DNA of 64,000 bases from Ochromonas danica (taxonomy: Eukaryota; Sar; Chrysophyceae; Chromulinales; Chromulinaceae). The stretch is from positions 124,001-188,000 of the forward strand of contig VKHL01000024.1 in assembly GCA_015146655.1 (NCBI GenBank). Direction: 5' to 3'. Positions within the stretch are counted from its first letter, which is position 1. Each line of letters starts with the position of its first letter. Shown here in pieces: positions 1 through 11,259 of this stretch. The position numbers and the translations under genes are program-made. A model generated the notes under the pieces. That model had not been told where the DNA came from. It ran no database searches and was given only the letters and a program-made list of their open reading frames with translations.

Positions 1-3000
1 AAATCTACTCGATCTTGATCTCTCTCTTTCTTCCCTCCACTCACTGCTCCATTTCCAGACCCTTCCTGTTCATCATAGGCAATAAATAAGTCGGGCGAGA
101 AGGGGAACTTCCAATATTCAAAGCCATTGTCATCATAGCCCAATGGCTGGACAGAAATACCACAAATGGTAATTGCTTTCTCTCCCACAGCTTTCCTTCT
201 CCTACGCAGAGTATGACGAATACGATTGACACGAGCATGGAACATGTTTACAGCACAAAGATCGTGTACAATGACTGGTGCTTGGCTACTCTTCTCATAT
301 TCACGTGCTAATACCTTGCCTGATCGTCCAGTGATCTTAGCAAAGAAAGGATAAGAGAGGGTAGGATGAGGGATAAGATCTCCTTCATGATAGAAAGAGA
401 CAATCGTGTTTGTCTTCTGTTTGTTACCCAAGACGTTGTGCACACGAGCAGGTTGACAACAAGAGACAAAGGCATCATGTTCAGCACGTGATTGACCAAG
501 CACTAAAATAGAGCACAACTCTTTCTCATTAAAACCACAATATTGGCACTTCAAATCATCTCCTTCTCCACTGTCCTCAGAAGGAAGAAATGGATTTAAC
601 CCTTCTGCCTTAGCCTCAGCACATTGATTTAAGAGTGCTTCCTCAGCTGCCTTCTGTCTCACAGCATCAGGAGGATCGAGTAGAGGGTCGCGTAATTCTT
701 CTCGTTTAGCATTGCGTTCGCTGCATGTCTGGCAATACCATTCTTCTGCAGGCACTTCCGTCAAATGAAGGCAACGAAGATGAACTTCGGCATTGCAGCC
801 ATCACATAAGATGACAGCATTCTTTGTAGTACTGTTGTTATGGTTTGAAGAAGGATCATTATTCTCCCCACTTGCTCCACCAGCTGCATTATCATCATTT
901 CCATTGTTATTATTATCATCCTCAAAAGTGAAGGCATTGCATATAATGCATCGACCCTCACGTATCAAAGCCTGTAAGAATCCTTCCTCTTCTCGCTCCT
1001 GTTGTTGCAAGGTTGAGGAAGTCGTTGCAGCTCGTCGACTGATTCCATCGAGCATATTACGACATTGAATAACACCTTCATCACCTGCAATCTTGCGTAC
1101 AATAGAAATAAAGTCCGCTTCACGGAACTGTGTCTTATTGCAATGCTCCAATAGCTTCTCACAGTGATGATAGAGTTTATTCAAAGTGGCGATACAGGAA
1201 GAGGATGTTTCTCGGCAAATGATTGCCAAGGCCATCAATACACGAACACGCTCACCAATTGTCCAACTTCTCACTTCAATACCATTCTCACTACCAGGTG
1301 AAGAAGATGGGAAAGAAGAGAGAGTTGGATTAGCGAGGATCTGCAAGGCATCAACAATGGTGAGGAGGAAAGGTTGTTCTTTGATCAATGTTGTGATAGT
1401 CTGACAATGATTAGGATTGAATAACCAGGGAACAGTTGCAGAAGGACCCCATTCATTGATGAAAAATGGTGTACTAAATAATTCATTAGTCAAGGAGGTG
1501 GAAGCAGCTTGTGGATACAAGAGGACAGAATCCTCTTGTAGACAGAAAGGGCAATGCCACTCTTCGTTCACTTGAGTAGTAATCTCATGGGTAGGATGGA
1601 CATAGTATTGACGATAGTAATCCAACTCCAAATGGTTATTGACCTCTGCACTCTGCCCATCCAGGTGTGTCGATGATGAAGCAGAAGAAGCGTTCTGGTA
1701 AATCTGCTCCAGTGCAGTGAGGTTGAAGCATCCATAACATTTACCACATTTAATACAGTCATTGAGGTTGTAATTGATCACTGTGTGAGTCAACAAGCAG
1801 TACTTATCACTACAATACTCCACAGGAGGAAGGTAGTTATTCACTCCCAATTGTCTTCCCATCATTCCTTTACCTGCTCCTGTATTGATGTTGATAAGCC
1901 AGCGATGAGTATGACGATGGATGATCTGCAGCAGTTTTTGTGCTTGGGAAATGATTGGAGAAATCTCTGAGTTGTAAGCGAAGCAGTTGATTGCGACTTG
2001 TTGGAGATCTTTGTAGAACTCGTAGGCAATTTTATTATTCACCGTAACTTCTCCTTCAGCTGTAGTTTCATCGTCTTTAGTCAGCAGATGATCATAAGCA
2101 CGATTGACAAGATTTGACGCAACATTAGTAAACATGACAGGACGGATTATGGTGTCATAATAGTGCGGGTAGAGCTCCTGATCCACTTCCCAGAAAAGGT
2201 TTTTGGCAGCGGAGGTGTTGAGGATCTTAATGAGAACTTTGCAACAACGACGGTAAGTCTCAGAATAATGTTCAATGTCTTCTGACACTGTGGTTAAGGT
2301 TTGCAAGAGCTCTTGTTCCGTGTTGAATGCATTGATAGGAGGACGAAGTAGACCACGACGTTCATTCACTCCGTCTCCTACAGCTTCCACCTTTGCCACT
2401 TCGTTTTGATAGATTGATCGACCCGAGTAAATAACTGCTCCTGTAGCAGCTCCAGTAGACTTGGCGTTCTTCGTGGTGGCCAATTGTCGAGTAGCAATAA
2501 TATTGGCCATAACATCGAGCTGATCTTCCTTGTCCATACTGTCTACCACTCCTTCCTCATACGCAATGCTCTTCGCTTGAGTGATCTCTTGAGGAAGTTT
2601 AATGCGGAGATACCAACGATAACGAATATTCCTCACAATGTTTTTGGCAATACGGAATGAGGACTGCTTCGATCCACGCAACAGGTGCTGGAGGTCTTCC
2701 TTAACGCGGATATCATCATGACTGCGGAGTGACTGATTGAAAAGGTAGTTCAAGCAAGACATGCGTGCCAATTCGAGCCAAGTCAATTGGTTGAGTGGGT
2801 AACGCACAGCAGCGAGACGTTTGTCTTTTCTGCCCGATGAGTCACCACTTTCTTTTTGGTCCAAATCCAGCAGTGAGTGGAGACTTGACAGTAACAACTT
2901 GGTAATGGACAACTGGATGCGATCGAGTTCAGCTTCACGATTAACAAGCAAGGAGGAGACAGCAGCATCAGCAGGGGAATGAGATGGACTATCAAATACC

Positions 3001-5326
3001 ATCTCCTCCTCTTCTTCTTCATCCGCCTGCTTCTTCTCCGGTACTGCACTATCAGATTCTTTCTTCTCGGAATCCACAACTTCCATAGAATCTTCCTTCT
3101 TAGACTTCTCTTCCTCTTTGGATTCGTTGGAAGTCTCGCTATCTCCACTTCCAGCAGCATTTGAGCTGGATGTGGTAGCAGTAGGAGCGCCAGTCGACTT
3201 TAAGATAGAATGAAACAGTGCCTGTGCCTTCCCAGTCTCGAGACTGCCAGCTGACATGGCGGCAAGTAATTGGAGGAGGTCGACCTTGTTGTCAATACCC
3301 AATACCTCCTTGAACAGGTTCAACATATTAGCGAGATTCAAGAGGTCATCCCAGCTGCTCTGCGTGTAATAGTTGGGCGAGGAAGATGATGGTGACTTCG
3401 CACCGACAGTAACAGGAGGAGTGTCCAGAGAAGGCAAAGATGGTAAAGATCGCAAGAAAGATGGCAAGTCAGCATGTCCACCCAATAACTCTTCCATAGA
3501 ACCAGAAGGTAACAAGGAGAGAACCTCGCTATTGAAAGAGGTGATCTCTTCCTCCACTTCCTCTTCAGCATCGAAATGTTCAACTACCATCATAGTCGCG
3601 GCTTGACGATTTCGTTTCACCTCAGCCAGTACTTCTTTTCGAAGATGTACAGTCTTCTTTTGCTTCTCTTTCATTGACTTCTCCGCAAGACGTTGTTGTT
3701 CTCGTCGTTCTTGTTCTTGTGCTTTAACATTTTCACGATGACGAGCCTCTAAAACCTTCTTCTCTTCACGTTCACGCTTTTCTTGCTCACGTTGCTCTTC
3801 TTTCTTCTTCTTGAAATCTTCTCTCAATTGGTCTTTCTTCTCTTTCTCAAGTTGTACAAGTCGCTTTGAAAGATCCTTTTCTTCTTCACTTCGACGACGT
3901 TGAAGTTCAGCTAAACGGTCTTGCTCTTCTTTGGTGAGATGTTTAGCTCGTTGACGATCGAGGGTGCGCTTACTGCGCTCTGCATTAGATTGGACAGACT
4001 TGCGTGCAGTTTTTGCTTCTTTCTATGTTCATGTCATCCCAAATTGCCCAAGTGAGGTTATATAAGCAAGATGAAAGATTTGAGAGAGCAGCTATGTTGA
4101 ACTTGCCTCTGTGTGGTACTTTCGACCGTATCCACTCTCTTCATGGAAGTGGTAGTCCTCACATTCATCCGCATGCTCCAATCCTTCAATAAGCAACTCA
4201 ACTTCGAGATTGAAAAAAGATGGATCCCATTCTGCGTCCACATTGCCAGGATTATACTAATATCAACACAGACATTGACGGTCATTGACATCGTCGGAAC
4301 ACAAGAACAGAAAATGTTAGAAAAGTTTATCCTGGTCATTAGCAGACTCATTGAAAACGATGTATAGATACACAGAACAGACAAGATCGTAGATAGAGGT
4401 ATAGAGCAAGGTAAAAAGCAGTTGATTACCTTCTTCCAAACAGCAGACTCAGAGGAGGCCAAAAACGTCGTGCCAGTGCTAGGGACAATAATACGAAACT
4501 CTGGGTAACCATCTAGGTCCCCAATCTCACAGATAATTTTCTGTGTAGTTGTACCCTTGTAATAAGTAGTACCTTGAACTGACTGCTCACAGCGATATCC
4601 AACGGGATAAATTTGAATAGCAGAATGAAATCCTGATCGGCTATCAATCTGGCCCAAGTTATGGACAATGATATCCCCAACAACCAAAGGAAAGCTATCC
4701 TCAGCCGTGCGTTCAAGAAGATGTTGATGAGCACGTTCATAGGCATCTTCTCGACTAACAAATCCTCCGCTACCTGCTGCCCCACCACCACCACCAAGAC
4801 TACCACGACCACCATACGAATGTCTAGAAGAAGATGAAGAAAGACGACTTCTTCGATCTTGAATAGCAGCTAGAACATCTGATTTAGATGTTAAGATACT
4901 ACCATCAGGTCCACTGTAAGTGAAGGAGTAGGAGAAAGATGATGACGACGATGACGCATTATTGCTGTTGCCTTCCGACCGTCGACTTTTCATCTTGTTT
5001 TGTCGTACATGGATTTGATAATCCTCTGCTGCCTTTGCATCCACACCTTTACGAGTTAAGAAATCAATTAAATCTTTCCTAGCTTTGCTTTCTTGTTGTC
5101 GAATGTTGTTAACGTGGTTATTCTCAGCATGATCGGGTGAAGAGATAGGGGCGGGAGGGCTGGTGACCTCTCCCTCCTCCTCCTCCTCACCTTCAGAACG
5201 TTCTTCTTCTTCAACAGGAGCTCTCTTTTTAATCTTCGCGACATGATCACTGCTGCCAGTGGCTGAGGCAGTGACGGTAGGAGCGGCTGCTTGCTCCTCT
5301 TCCATAGGCTCTGGTTCACCTTCCAT
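1..5326 (-). CDS. FYRN/FYRC-DDT-WHIM-bromodomain-PHD chromatin reader (3' end beyond window)
   Basis: Probable nuclear histone reader or chromatin-remodelling subunit. It starts at the ATG at 5326. Exon 1 (5326-4430) has an acidic N-terminus and an FYRN/FYRC pair (motif GDIIVHNLGQIDSRSGFHS). Exon 2 (4256-4107) finishes FYRC with EGLEHADECEDYHFH. Exon 3 runs from 4022 past the left edge and is open throughout. It encodes a Lys/Glu/Arg-rich coiled coil (about 3600-4020), a DDT-like helix (SWDDLLNLANMLNLFKEVLG, about 3300-3360), a WHIM-like stretch (LNQLTWLELARM, about 2760-2800), a bromodomain (about 1910-2250, with the acetyl-lysine-binding YN), Cys-rich PHD-like modules (about 1540-1790, 720-1000 and 200-560) and a late WHIM/WSD-like motif (YDDNGFEYWKFPFSPDLF). 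Intron 1 (4257-4429) is GT-AG; intron 2 (4023-4106) appears to be GC-AG. DDT, WHIM, bromodomain and PHD together resemble the BAZ/BPTF ISWI partners; the added FYR pair is unusual. The family is clear; the exact orthologue is not. Confidence 0.85.
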
Positions 5327-5662
5327 TCTAAACGTTTCTCAAGTCCACCGTAACAAAGATAGTAAAGGTCTCTTGAAGAAGGAAAATTTCCAATGGAAAG
5401 ATGGAAAGGCGGATGAGATGAGGAAGGTGATCGGCAATGGATGCGCCCGCGTTGCCTCGCACCGCCCAGCAGTGAGGGGCACCAACCCCAGCAAAAAAAC
5501 GACTTTCATTATACTAGAGTAAGTATTATAACTCGAATAATCAGGGTTTGATCCCTGCCACAGTCTAGAGGGAAAGCATGAGATTTTGTTTTTCGTTCTT
5601 GTTTTAGTGATGAAAACATATCGTATCCTTGTGATAGTAGTGGTGAGAAAGAAGAGAAGAAG
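5327..5662. promoter_or_regulatory. Divergent intergenic region between the chromatin reader and the TPR gene
   Basis: Both flanking genes are transcribed outward from this 336-bp spacer, so it should hold two promoters. No convincing TATA box or shared motif stands out. A locally GC-richer patch (about 5430-5490) breaks the AT-rich background. Confidence 0.4.
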
Positions 5663-7017
5663 ATGATACCTATTAACTCTCCAGCTTTTAAAGAAGCTAG
5701 CGCTAGTGAGACAACCCAATTACTAGCTGAAGCTGAACGAAATCTTCAAACCATCTCCACACGAATCCAAGAACTCAACCAGAAAGCTACTGTCCTTTCT
5801 TCCTGGAATGATAACAAAAAGAAAGAGGATTGGACTTCAATCTATGATAAATGCTCAACATGGCAAGAACTGGACGATCTCCAGGCCAAACGCATGGCAG
5901 AAGAAGAAAGAATTCATTCCCTGCAGTCTAAACAAGAGACACTCTCAGGTCACTATCATGATCATCATGAAGAGAGGGCTTTCTTTGACCTACCGGAAGA
6001 TGTCAAAGCTGCTAAGTGTTTCGCAGAGAGAGACGTGGCTAACTACCTCGTTAGCGAGGGTAACTTTAGCAAAGCTCTTGATCGTTATCAAACTGCTATT
6101 AGCTATGCTGAATATTGCTTTCCTACTGAAGATAAGGATGAAGAAGCATTGGATGCTTGTCGTCGAAGGTGTTGGTCGAACTTGGCCTTGTGTCAGATTC
6201 AACTCGGTCTGCATCGCAATGCCATTGAATCTGCCTCACGACTCTTGGCTGAACTTCCACCACTGCCTCCATCTGCCCCTACTACTACAACAACCACTTC
6301 TACTACTTCCCTTCCAATAGACTCATCTGTGATTACTATAGCTGCTGAAGCATTCTATCGTAGAGCTGTAGCACATCGTTATCTCGACGAATATGATGAA
6401 GCCATGAATGACTTGACAAAGGCGATGGAGTTAACACCTTCTGACCCTGACATTATAGAGGAAATCTCAATCTTAAAGGTTAGTCATTGTTGTTCTTATC
6501 TTTTATTCTCCAACCTATCTTCATGTTTTATTTTTATTCTCTCTGATGAGAAGGAGTTACAAGAAGGTTATCGACAAATGCAACAAAACTTTGCAACTAA
6601 AATTCTACATTCTTCCTCATCAACCACGTCGTCGTCATCAGCACCAGCAGCACATAAAGAGAAACATGTTGATGAGCATGAGAATAAGAACACTGGTGCT
6701 TTGGATGACTTCTATTTCACCCTCTTTGATCCTAACATGGTAATCACTCGATGCTTCCCCTTGTTATCTCAAACTAGTTCCTTGTTGATGTCACGTGGTT
6801 GATGCTGTTGAAAATGTTCTTATTACAGCCTGTCGAACCCATTATTCCTCTGGAGCTACAGAGATTTTACCTTCAACTCACGGAGGCACCAAAGTCTACC
6901 AAATGGTTGTCATCCCCATTCTCTCTTCTCATGCTGTCTGAAAGTAACTCTTTCTATTTGCTACTATTACTAGGACTTAATCACCTGCGTGGAAGCAATG
7001 AGAATAATGGAATTTAG
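5663..7017 (+). CDS. TPR-repeat protein
   Basis: Three exons: 5663-6478, 6551-6739 and 6829-7017. All junctions are phase 0 (GTTAGT...GAG, GTAATC...CAG). The N-terminal 100 residues are a charged coiled coil. At about 115-160 a TPR reads as AERDVANYLVSEGNFSKALDRY; further helical pairs follow, with a clear last TPR (AFYRRAVAHRYLDEYDEAMNDLTKAM) at about 225-265. A Ser-rich linker leads to a hydrophobic C-terminus. TPR proteins of this form are usually co-chaperones or assembly factors, comparable with the SPAG1/TTC/UNC45 groups, but no catalytic or Hsp90-clamp residues could be assigned. Exon 2 has no similarity I recognise. The partner is unknown. Confidence 0.75.
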
Positions 7018-7187
7018 GTGATACAATAGGTTGTCTTTTTACATATACATGGTCAGCAGAGAATAACACAAACAGTTAACAGACATTGCATCACATCGAT
7101 GATATAATGACTGTCTAAGGAAGTGGACAGGGTGTGGAAGGAGGAAGAAATGGACGAGTACTGTAGATTAGTCTAGCTAGTAATCGC
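7018..7187. other. Short convergent spacer
   Basis: The spacer lies between the 3' ends of the TPR gene and the oxygenase-like gene. Nothing beyond AT-rich 3' UTR sequence is seen. Confidence 0.4.
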
Positions 7188-8585
7188 TCATGCTAGCTTC
7201 GCCCTTTTCCTGACGACACCATTTGGAGAGGAAGTAGTAGCAACAGCAAACTGCTTCTTCTTCTCAGTTCGCCCATTTTCCTTCACTCTCTTTTCCTCCT
7301 CCTCTTCTTCTTGTTCGTCCTCTTCTAGCTCCTCTTCTTCTTCATCTTCATCAACGCCTGTAACATTCTCATCTTCAACTTCTTCCCCTTCTTCAATAAT
7401 ACCTTCTTCCTCCTCCTCCTCTTCATCACTATCTGCCTGATTAGCAGCATACTTGAGTTCTACAAGGGAGTTCCCTGTGTACTCCATCGCTGCCATCTCA
7501 TCCTTATTCAAGATCTCCCAGAGGTAGTCTGTGGTTGGCAAAGGCATGAGCACTTCGTATTTGATCTCGTTTGCTACAAACTTCAATGTAACTGATCGAC
7601 TACAATCCTCATCCTTCAGAGGAAAGATTGTCCGATCTGTAGACATCGTAGCAGGACTTGGTTTAAGACGGAAAAGGTCTTTTGCAGTCGTTGTTTTGAA
7701 TTTGGGGAAAAGATCTTCACCACAACGCACTGATTGAGAGGGAATGTGATTAAACCAGATATTCACAAGGAAAGTAATACGCTTCTCTTGGATATGATCT
7801 AAGATAGATTGGAAGGTTTCTTCACCTTCTAAAGAGCATGTAGGAGGAACCACAGGGGCAGAAGATGATGAAGCAGCAGTCGTCGTAACTTTGCGGCCAG
7901 AGTGATCATCATCAGGACCTGAGGTCTCTTCTTCTTCCTCAACAAAAACAACACGATCCTCTTCTTCTTCTTCCTCTTCCTCGTCTTCTTCTTCATCGCC
8001 GGTCAAACTTCCTTCCTCATCCTCTCCAAACATGATAGCCGAGGGAGCCGCATGAAGGAGATTCCCTGGAAATGCAATATGCTTACATAAAGTTGGACGA
8101 CTAAACTCCATTGCTTTAAACTTCCCCACGAACTCAAAGGAATGGTCAATCGTACCCGGTTGGTCAAAGATGACCGTCGGGCTACCCTTTTCTGCGAAAT
8201 ACGTCACTGTGGCAAAGTGAGGATAGACATGCATACCCATCTCTTCCTCCATACCATAGTCACGATCCCAATGAACACCAATATCATCACGTTCATCAAT
8301 GACTTGTGTCCACCATTCCGCACCTGAAAGAGCAGGATTAAAAGTTTTACCTCGACTATGAAGACGAAAAATCTCTTGAGCAAGTTGTTCTAAACCTGTC
8401 TTCGGAGTTTCATTATCACGAATAAAATAAGTACAACCTGTACTATAATTTTCATCTTCAGATTCTATAGCACGACAATTAAAAGCTAAAGCACAGTCAT
8501 AGACGATGTCTTTCAACAGTTCTGTTTTGTTCACATTTGGGTCAATCCCAACATCAAATGCTTTAGCCTTAGGTTGATAAGGCAT
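7188..8585 (-). CDS. 2-oxoglutarate/Fe(II) oxygenase-like protein with acidic tail
   Basis: Single-exon, 465-residue protein. The core carries the hallmarks of a double-stranded beta-helix 2OG oxygenase. An HxD pair occurs at H105/D107 (IGVHWDRDYG), a distal His at about 178 (FPGNLLHAAP), and a later Arg/Lys-containing strand at about 266-275 (KRITFLVNIWFNH) could bind 2-oxoglutarate. The motif YPHFATVTYF lies where family members have the strand after the metal site. A long Glu/Asp-rich insert (about 188-225) splits the core, and the last 100 residues are almost all Glu, Asp and Lys, ending in a basic cluster (VVRKRAKLA) that may be a nuclear signal. The substrate is unknown; prolyl-hydroxylase-like is only an analogy. 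Confidence 0.65.
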   Translation of the reverse strand: MPYQPKAKAFDVGIDPNVNKTELLKDIVYDCALAFNCRAIESEDENYSTGCTYFIRDNETPKTGLEQLAQEIFRLHSRGKTFNPALSGAEWWTQVIDERDDIGVHWDRDYGMEEEMGMHVYPHFATVTYFAEKGSPTVIFDQPGTIDHSFEFVGKFKAMEFSRPTLCKHIAFPGNLLHAAPSAIMFGEDEEGSLTGDEEEDEEEEEEEEDRVVFVEEEEETSGPDDDHSGRKVTTTAASSSSAPVVPPTCSLEGEETFQSILDHIQEKRITFLVNIWFNHIPSQSVRCGEDLFPKFKTTTAKDLFRLKPSPATMSTDRTIFPLKDEDCSRSVTLKFVANEIKYEVLMPLPTTDYLWEILNKDEMAAMEYTGNSLVELKYAANQADSDEEEEEEEGIIEEGEEVEDENVTGVDEDEEEEELEEDEQEEEEEEKRVKENGRTEKKKQFAVATTSSPNGVVRKRAKLA

Positions 8586-9247
8586 TCCTTCTATTTAAGT
8601 GTCAAATGACAAGGGAAGTACACAGGAAATAATATCTTTCTCTCTTCCCTACAAGGTGAGATCTGAGCTGTTATCCTTCATGATTGATTGGAAGCTGTCA
8701 TGACAAGGGTAGAGCAGGCGGAGCTGCAGGTCCACGCACACGGCCTTCAACTGAAGAAAGAAAGGTTATAACTACTATATTACCATAAGAAAAGTCGACC
8801 AGAATATCTGCGTCATCGCGCACTGCACAACCTTGCCCGCGTTGTTCGTCCTGGCTGGAGCCCACGCATCACAACAATAATCAACAACGCCACTGCAGTA
8901 CAGTACGGGGTAGATGTACGTACATAGCACGGTGTAATGTACTCTTATAGGGTGTAACTTGGCACGGAGCTCGTTATTCATTCAAAGGAAGGTCTATTCA
9001 AGAGTACTACAGTATCGACCTCCATTATTTGAGCTCCTCGCAGATAGTATAACTTTAACTTGTTTTCCCAATCGTATAACTATGAGTTGTTTGATGAACC
9101 TTTAGGAAAGCATTTATGTTTGAAATGTGAAGTTGTCAATATTGGAGGAGAGAAAGCCTTGTTCGCTTGATGGCTTTAATATCGTCAAGGTATCCGCCAA
9201 AGCTCACTAGCACTAACAGGTACAGGACGTCAATGAAGTTCTTAGAT
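8586..9247. other. Intergenic region
   Basis: This 662-bp gap holds the 5' flank of the oxygenase-like gene and the 3' flank of the kinase gene. Short open stretches (for example 8775-8981, minus) have no recognisable similarity and are probably chance. No RNA gene or repeat is seen. Confidence 0.4.
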
Positions 9248-10834
9248 CTACACAAGAAGAGACGAGGAAGATGAAAGAACAGCATCCATAACTTCTTTCC
9301 CTTCTTTTGACTCCAAATATTCTAATCTCTATAAGAACAGAAAACCAAACACGTCAACATTGAATTAGTCAGACAGGCTCGAGAACAGATAGAGAGAGAA
9401 AGACTGACTTGTTGCAGCTCATAATACTTGTCTCCATGACTCTAAATAGCAAATCAATCAAACGATAGACAATGCAAACAAAACCAGTATTACTATCACA
9501 CTCCTATAAGACCAGGTTAGAGCTTACCTTCCGATACTCTGGTAATGTGATATTAAAGTTCGTAAATCTCCAACTGTACAAAGAGGCATTCAAAACAATA
9601 AGTCTATTAGAAGCTATTCAATAGGAATGGGTGATATCTACCTGGCATTAAGTAGAATGACTGCTCTCATGGCTGCAGAAATCCACCGTAACTCTTCCTC
9701 GAGAAGTTGTTGCCAACCTTCTCGCTGATTGTCACTCAATACATCTTTCAAAGAGCGATAGTAATTCCCTATCATAGCCTCAACAGCATCTTGTTGGAGT
9801 CGAGCATGATCATCGAAGCAGTTGCCTGAATCATCATGGGAGAGGGAAAGGGTAATTGTCAGAGAGGATGACTAACAATGAGAACCACCATTACTTACCT
9901 ACAATACAGCATGCTAAGTCTAACAATGCTGGGCCAACACAGGAGTCTTCAAAGTCAACAAACCCCCTTCAAATTCAACACACAATATCAATAAACTACT
10001 TCTACTACTACCATAGGCATAGGCAACAGATAAGATTAACTGTGTAACTTACACTAACTCGCCTGTCACTCGATCGAATAGAACATTGTCTAAGAAGGCA
10101 TCACCATGCAAGACAGCATTTCTTAATCCATCACATGCTTTTACAGTAGCACATAGATCATCATAACGAGCAAGATAGACTTGAAGAAAAGGATGTTGAC
10201 GAATATAGTCTTCCTTCTGGTCTTGAAACAGTCTAGCATAGTCCCCTGTAAGATGACGTCCAACAAAACAGATACCATCTGTAGTGTAGGAGCGTAGGTT
10301 TTTCGTGTACTGGCTATCATCTGTCTCTTTCACAATGGCAATAGCATGCATAGCAGCTAGACTATGACCAATCTTTCCAGCAGCTTGAGCAAGTGTGAGA
10401 ATACCATCTTCAATAAGAAGATCACCACCAACACCATTTAAATAGTTCACTATCATAACAGGATGACTACCAAACATGGTCACATAATGTATCTTATTAT
10501 CATCATCGCGTGAAAGAAGTGGATAAGGTGCACAACATTGACGGAAACCATGATCATGAAGATAAGCAGCTATCTGACCTTGCTGTTCAACAGCAGAGAG
10601 GTCATATCCTTTACAAATCTTCAACACCACTTTCCTTGCCTCTTCAAGATTGTCACCAACAACCCCTTGCTGCTGTTGTGGTTGTCGCAGCAGTTTGACC
10701 AGATAGTTTGTTGCAGAATATCCACCTTTTAATAAAGAGAAATCTTCTACTACATAGTCCATCCACCATCGAGAAACTAACTCAGTGATATCTTCTAGTG
10801 TCTCATGGACTTCCGCCAAACTTTCTTTCACCAT
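9248..10834 (-). CDS. APH/choline-kinase-family phosphotransferase (homoserine kinase II-like)
   Basis: Six exons: 10834-10053, 9966-9899, 9825-9642, 9573-9528, 9441-9409 and 9328-9248, all with GT-AG borders and consistent phase. The fold is the aminoglycoside-phosphotransferase kinase type. A nucleotide-lobe strand (KVVLKICKG) is followed by the catalytic HGD at residues 243-245 with Asn at 250 (LHGDAFLDNVLFD), and exon 2 supplies the metal-binding DFE (GFVDFEDS). The later helices (RAVILLNARSWRFTNFN) resemble the C-terminal part of bacterial type II homoserine kinase and YihE/SrkA proteins. The substrate cannot be read from sequence; homoserine, hydroxylysine, choline and protein Ser/Thr are all possible. 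Several 3' exons are very short (33-81 nt), which would defeat simple gene callers. Confidence 0.75.
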
Positions 10835-11259
10835 TCTATCTTCTCAATTGGATTGAATGGAAATCAATTTGTCATTCATTTCATTCGCACGTAGGAAAGC
10901 AAATCAATGGTTATAACTCCCACTTTACGAGTTTTGATCATTAAGTGTAATGACAGTAGTTAGCATGTAATTAAAAACAAATCATGGGTTTATTATTTAC
11001 ACGAATGCTAACTATTTCAACACTGTAGCTATCTTGCATTTGGAAGTACTACCACACGTTCAGTCACGTACATCACTTTTCCACATCTTGTCATCGTTTT
11101 GACTAAATGTGATGAGAATAAAGCTTCAAACTATAACTTCACTTCAAATAATATAAATAGTCCCTATTATCGTCACACAAACAACATCAAAAATGGCTGA
11201 TCATCATATGTACATTAAAGAAAACATCTACATTGATGAACCGCATAAACAACACATTC
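10835..11259. other. AT-rich intergenic region
   Basis: The gap separates the 5' end of the kinase gene from the 3' end of the next minus-strand gene. It is AT-rich with no coding pattern. A TATA-like ATAATATAAATAG run lies near 11147. Confidence 0.4.

Noticed and set aside
2783-3583. Open frames on both strands inside the chromatin-reader gene
   Set aside because: The frame with DDT, WHIM and bromodomain is continuous here; the others are shadows rich in Arg or Leu.
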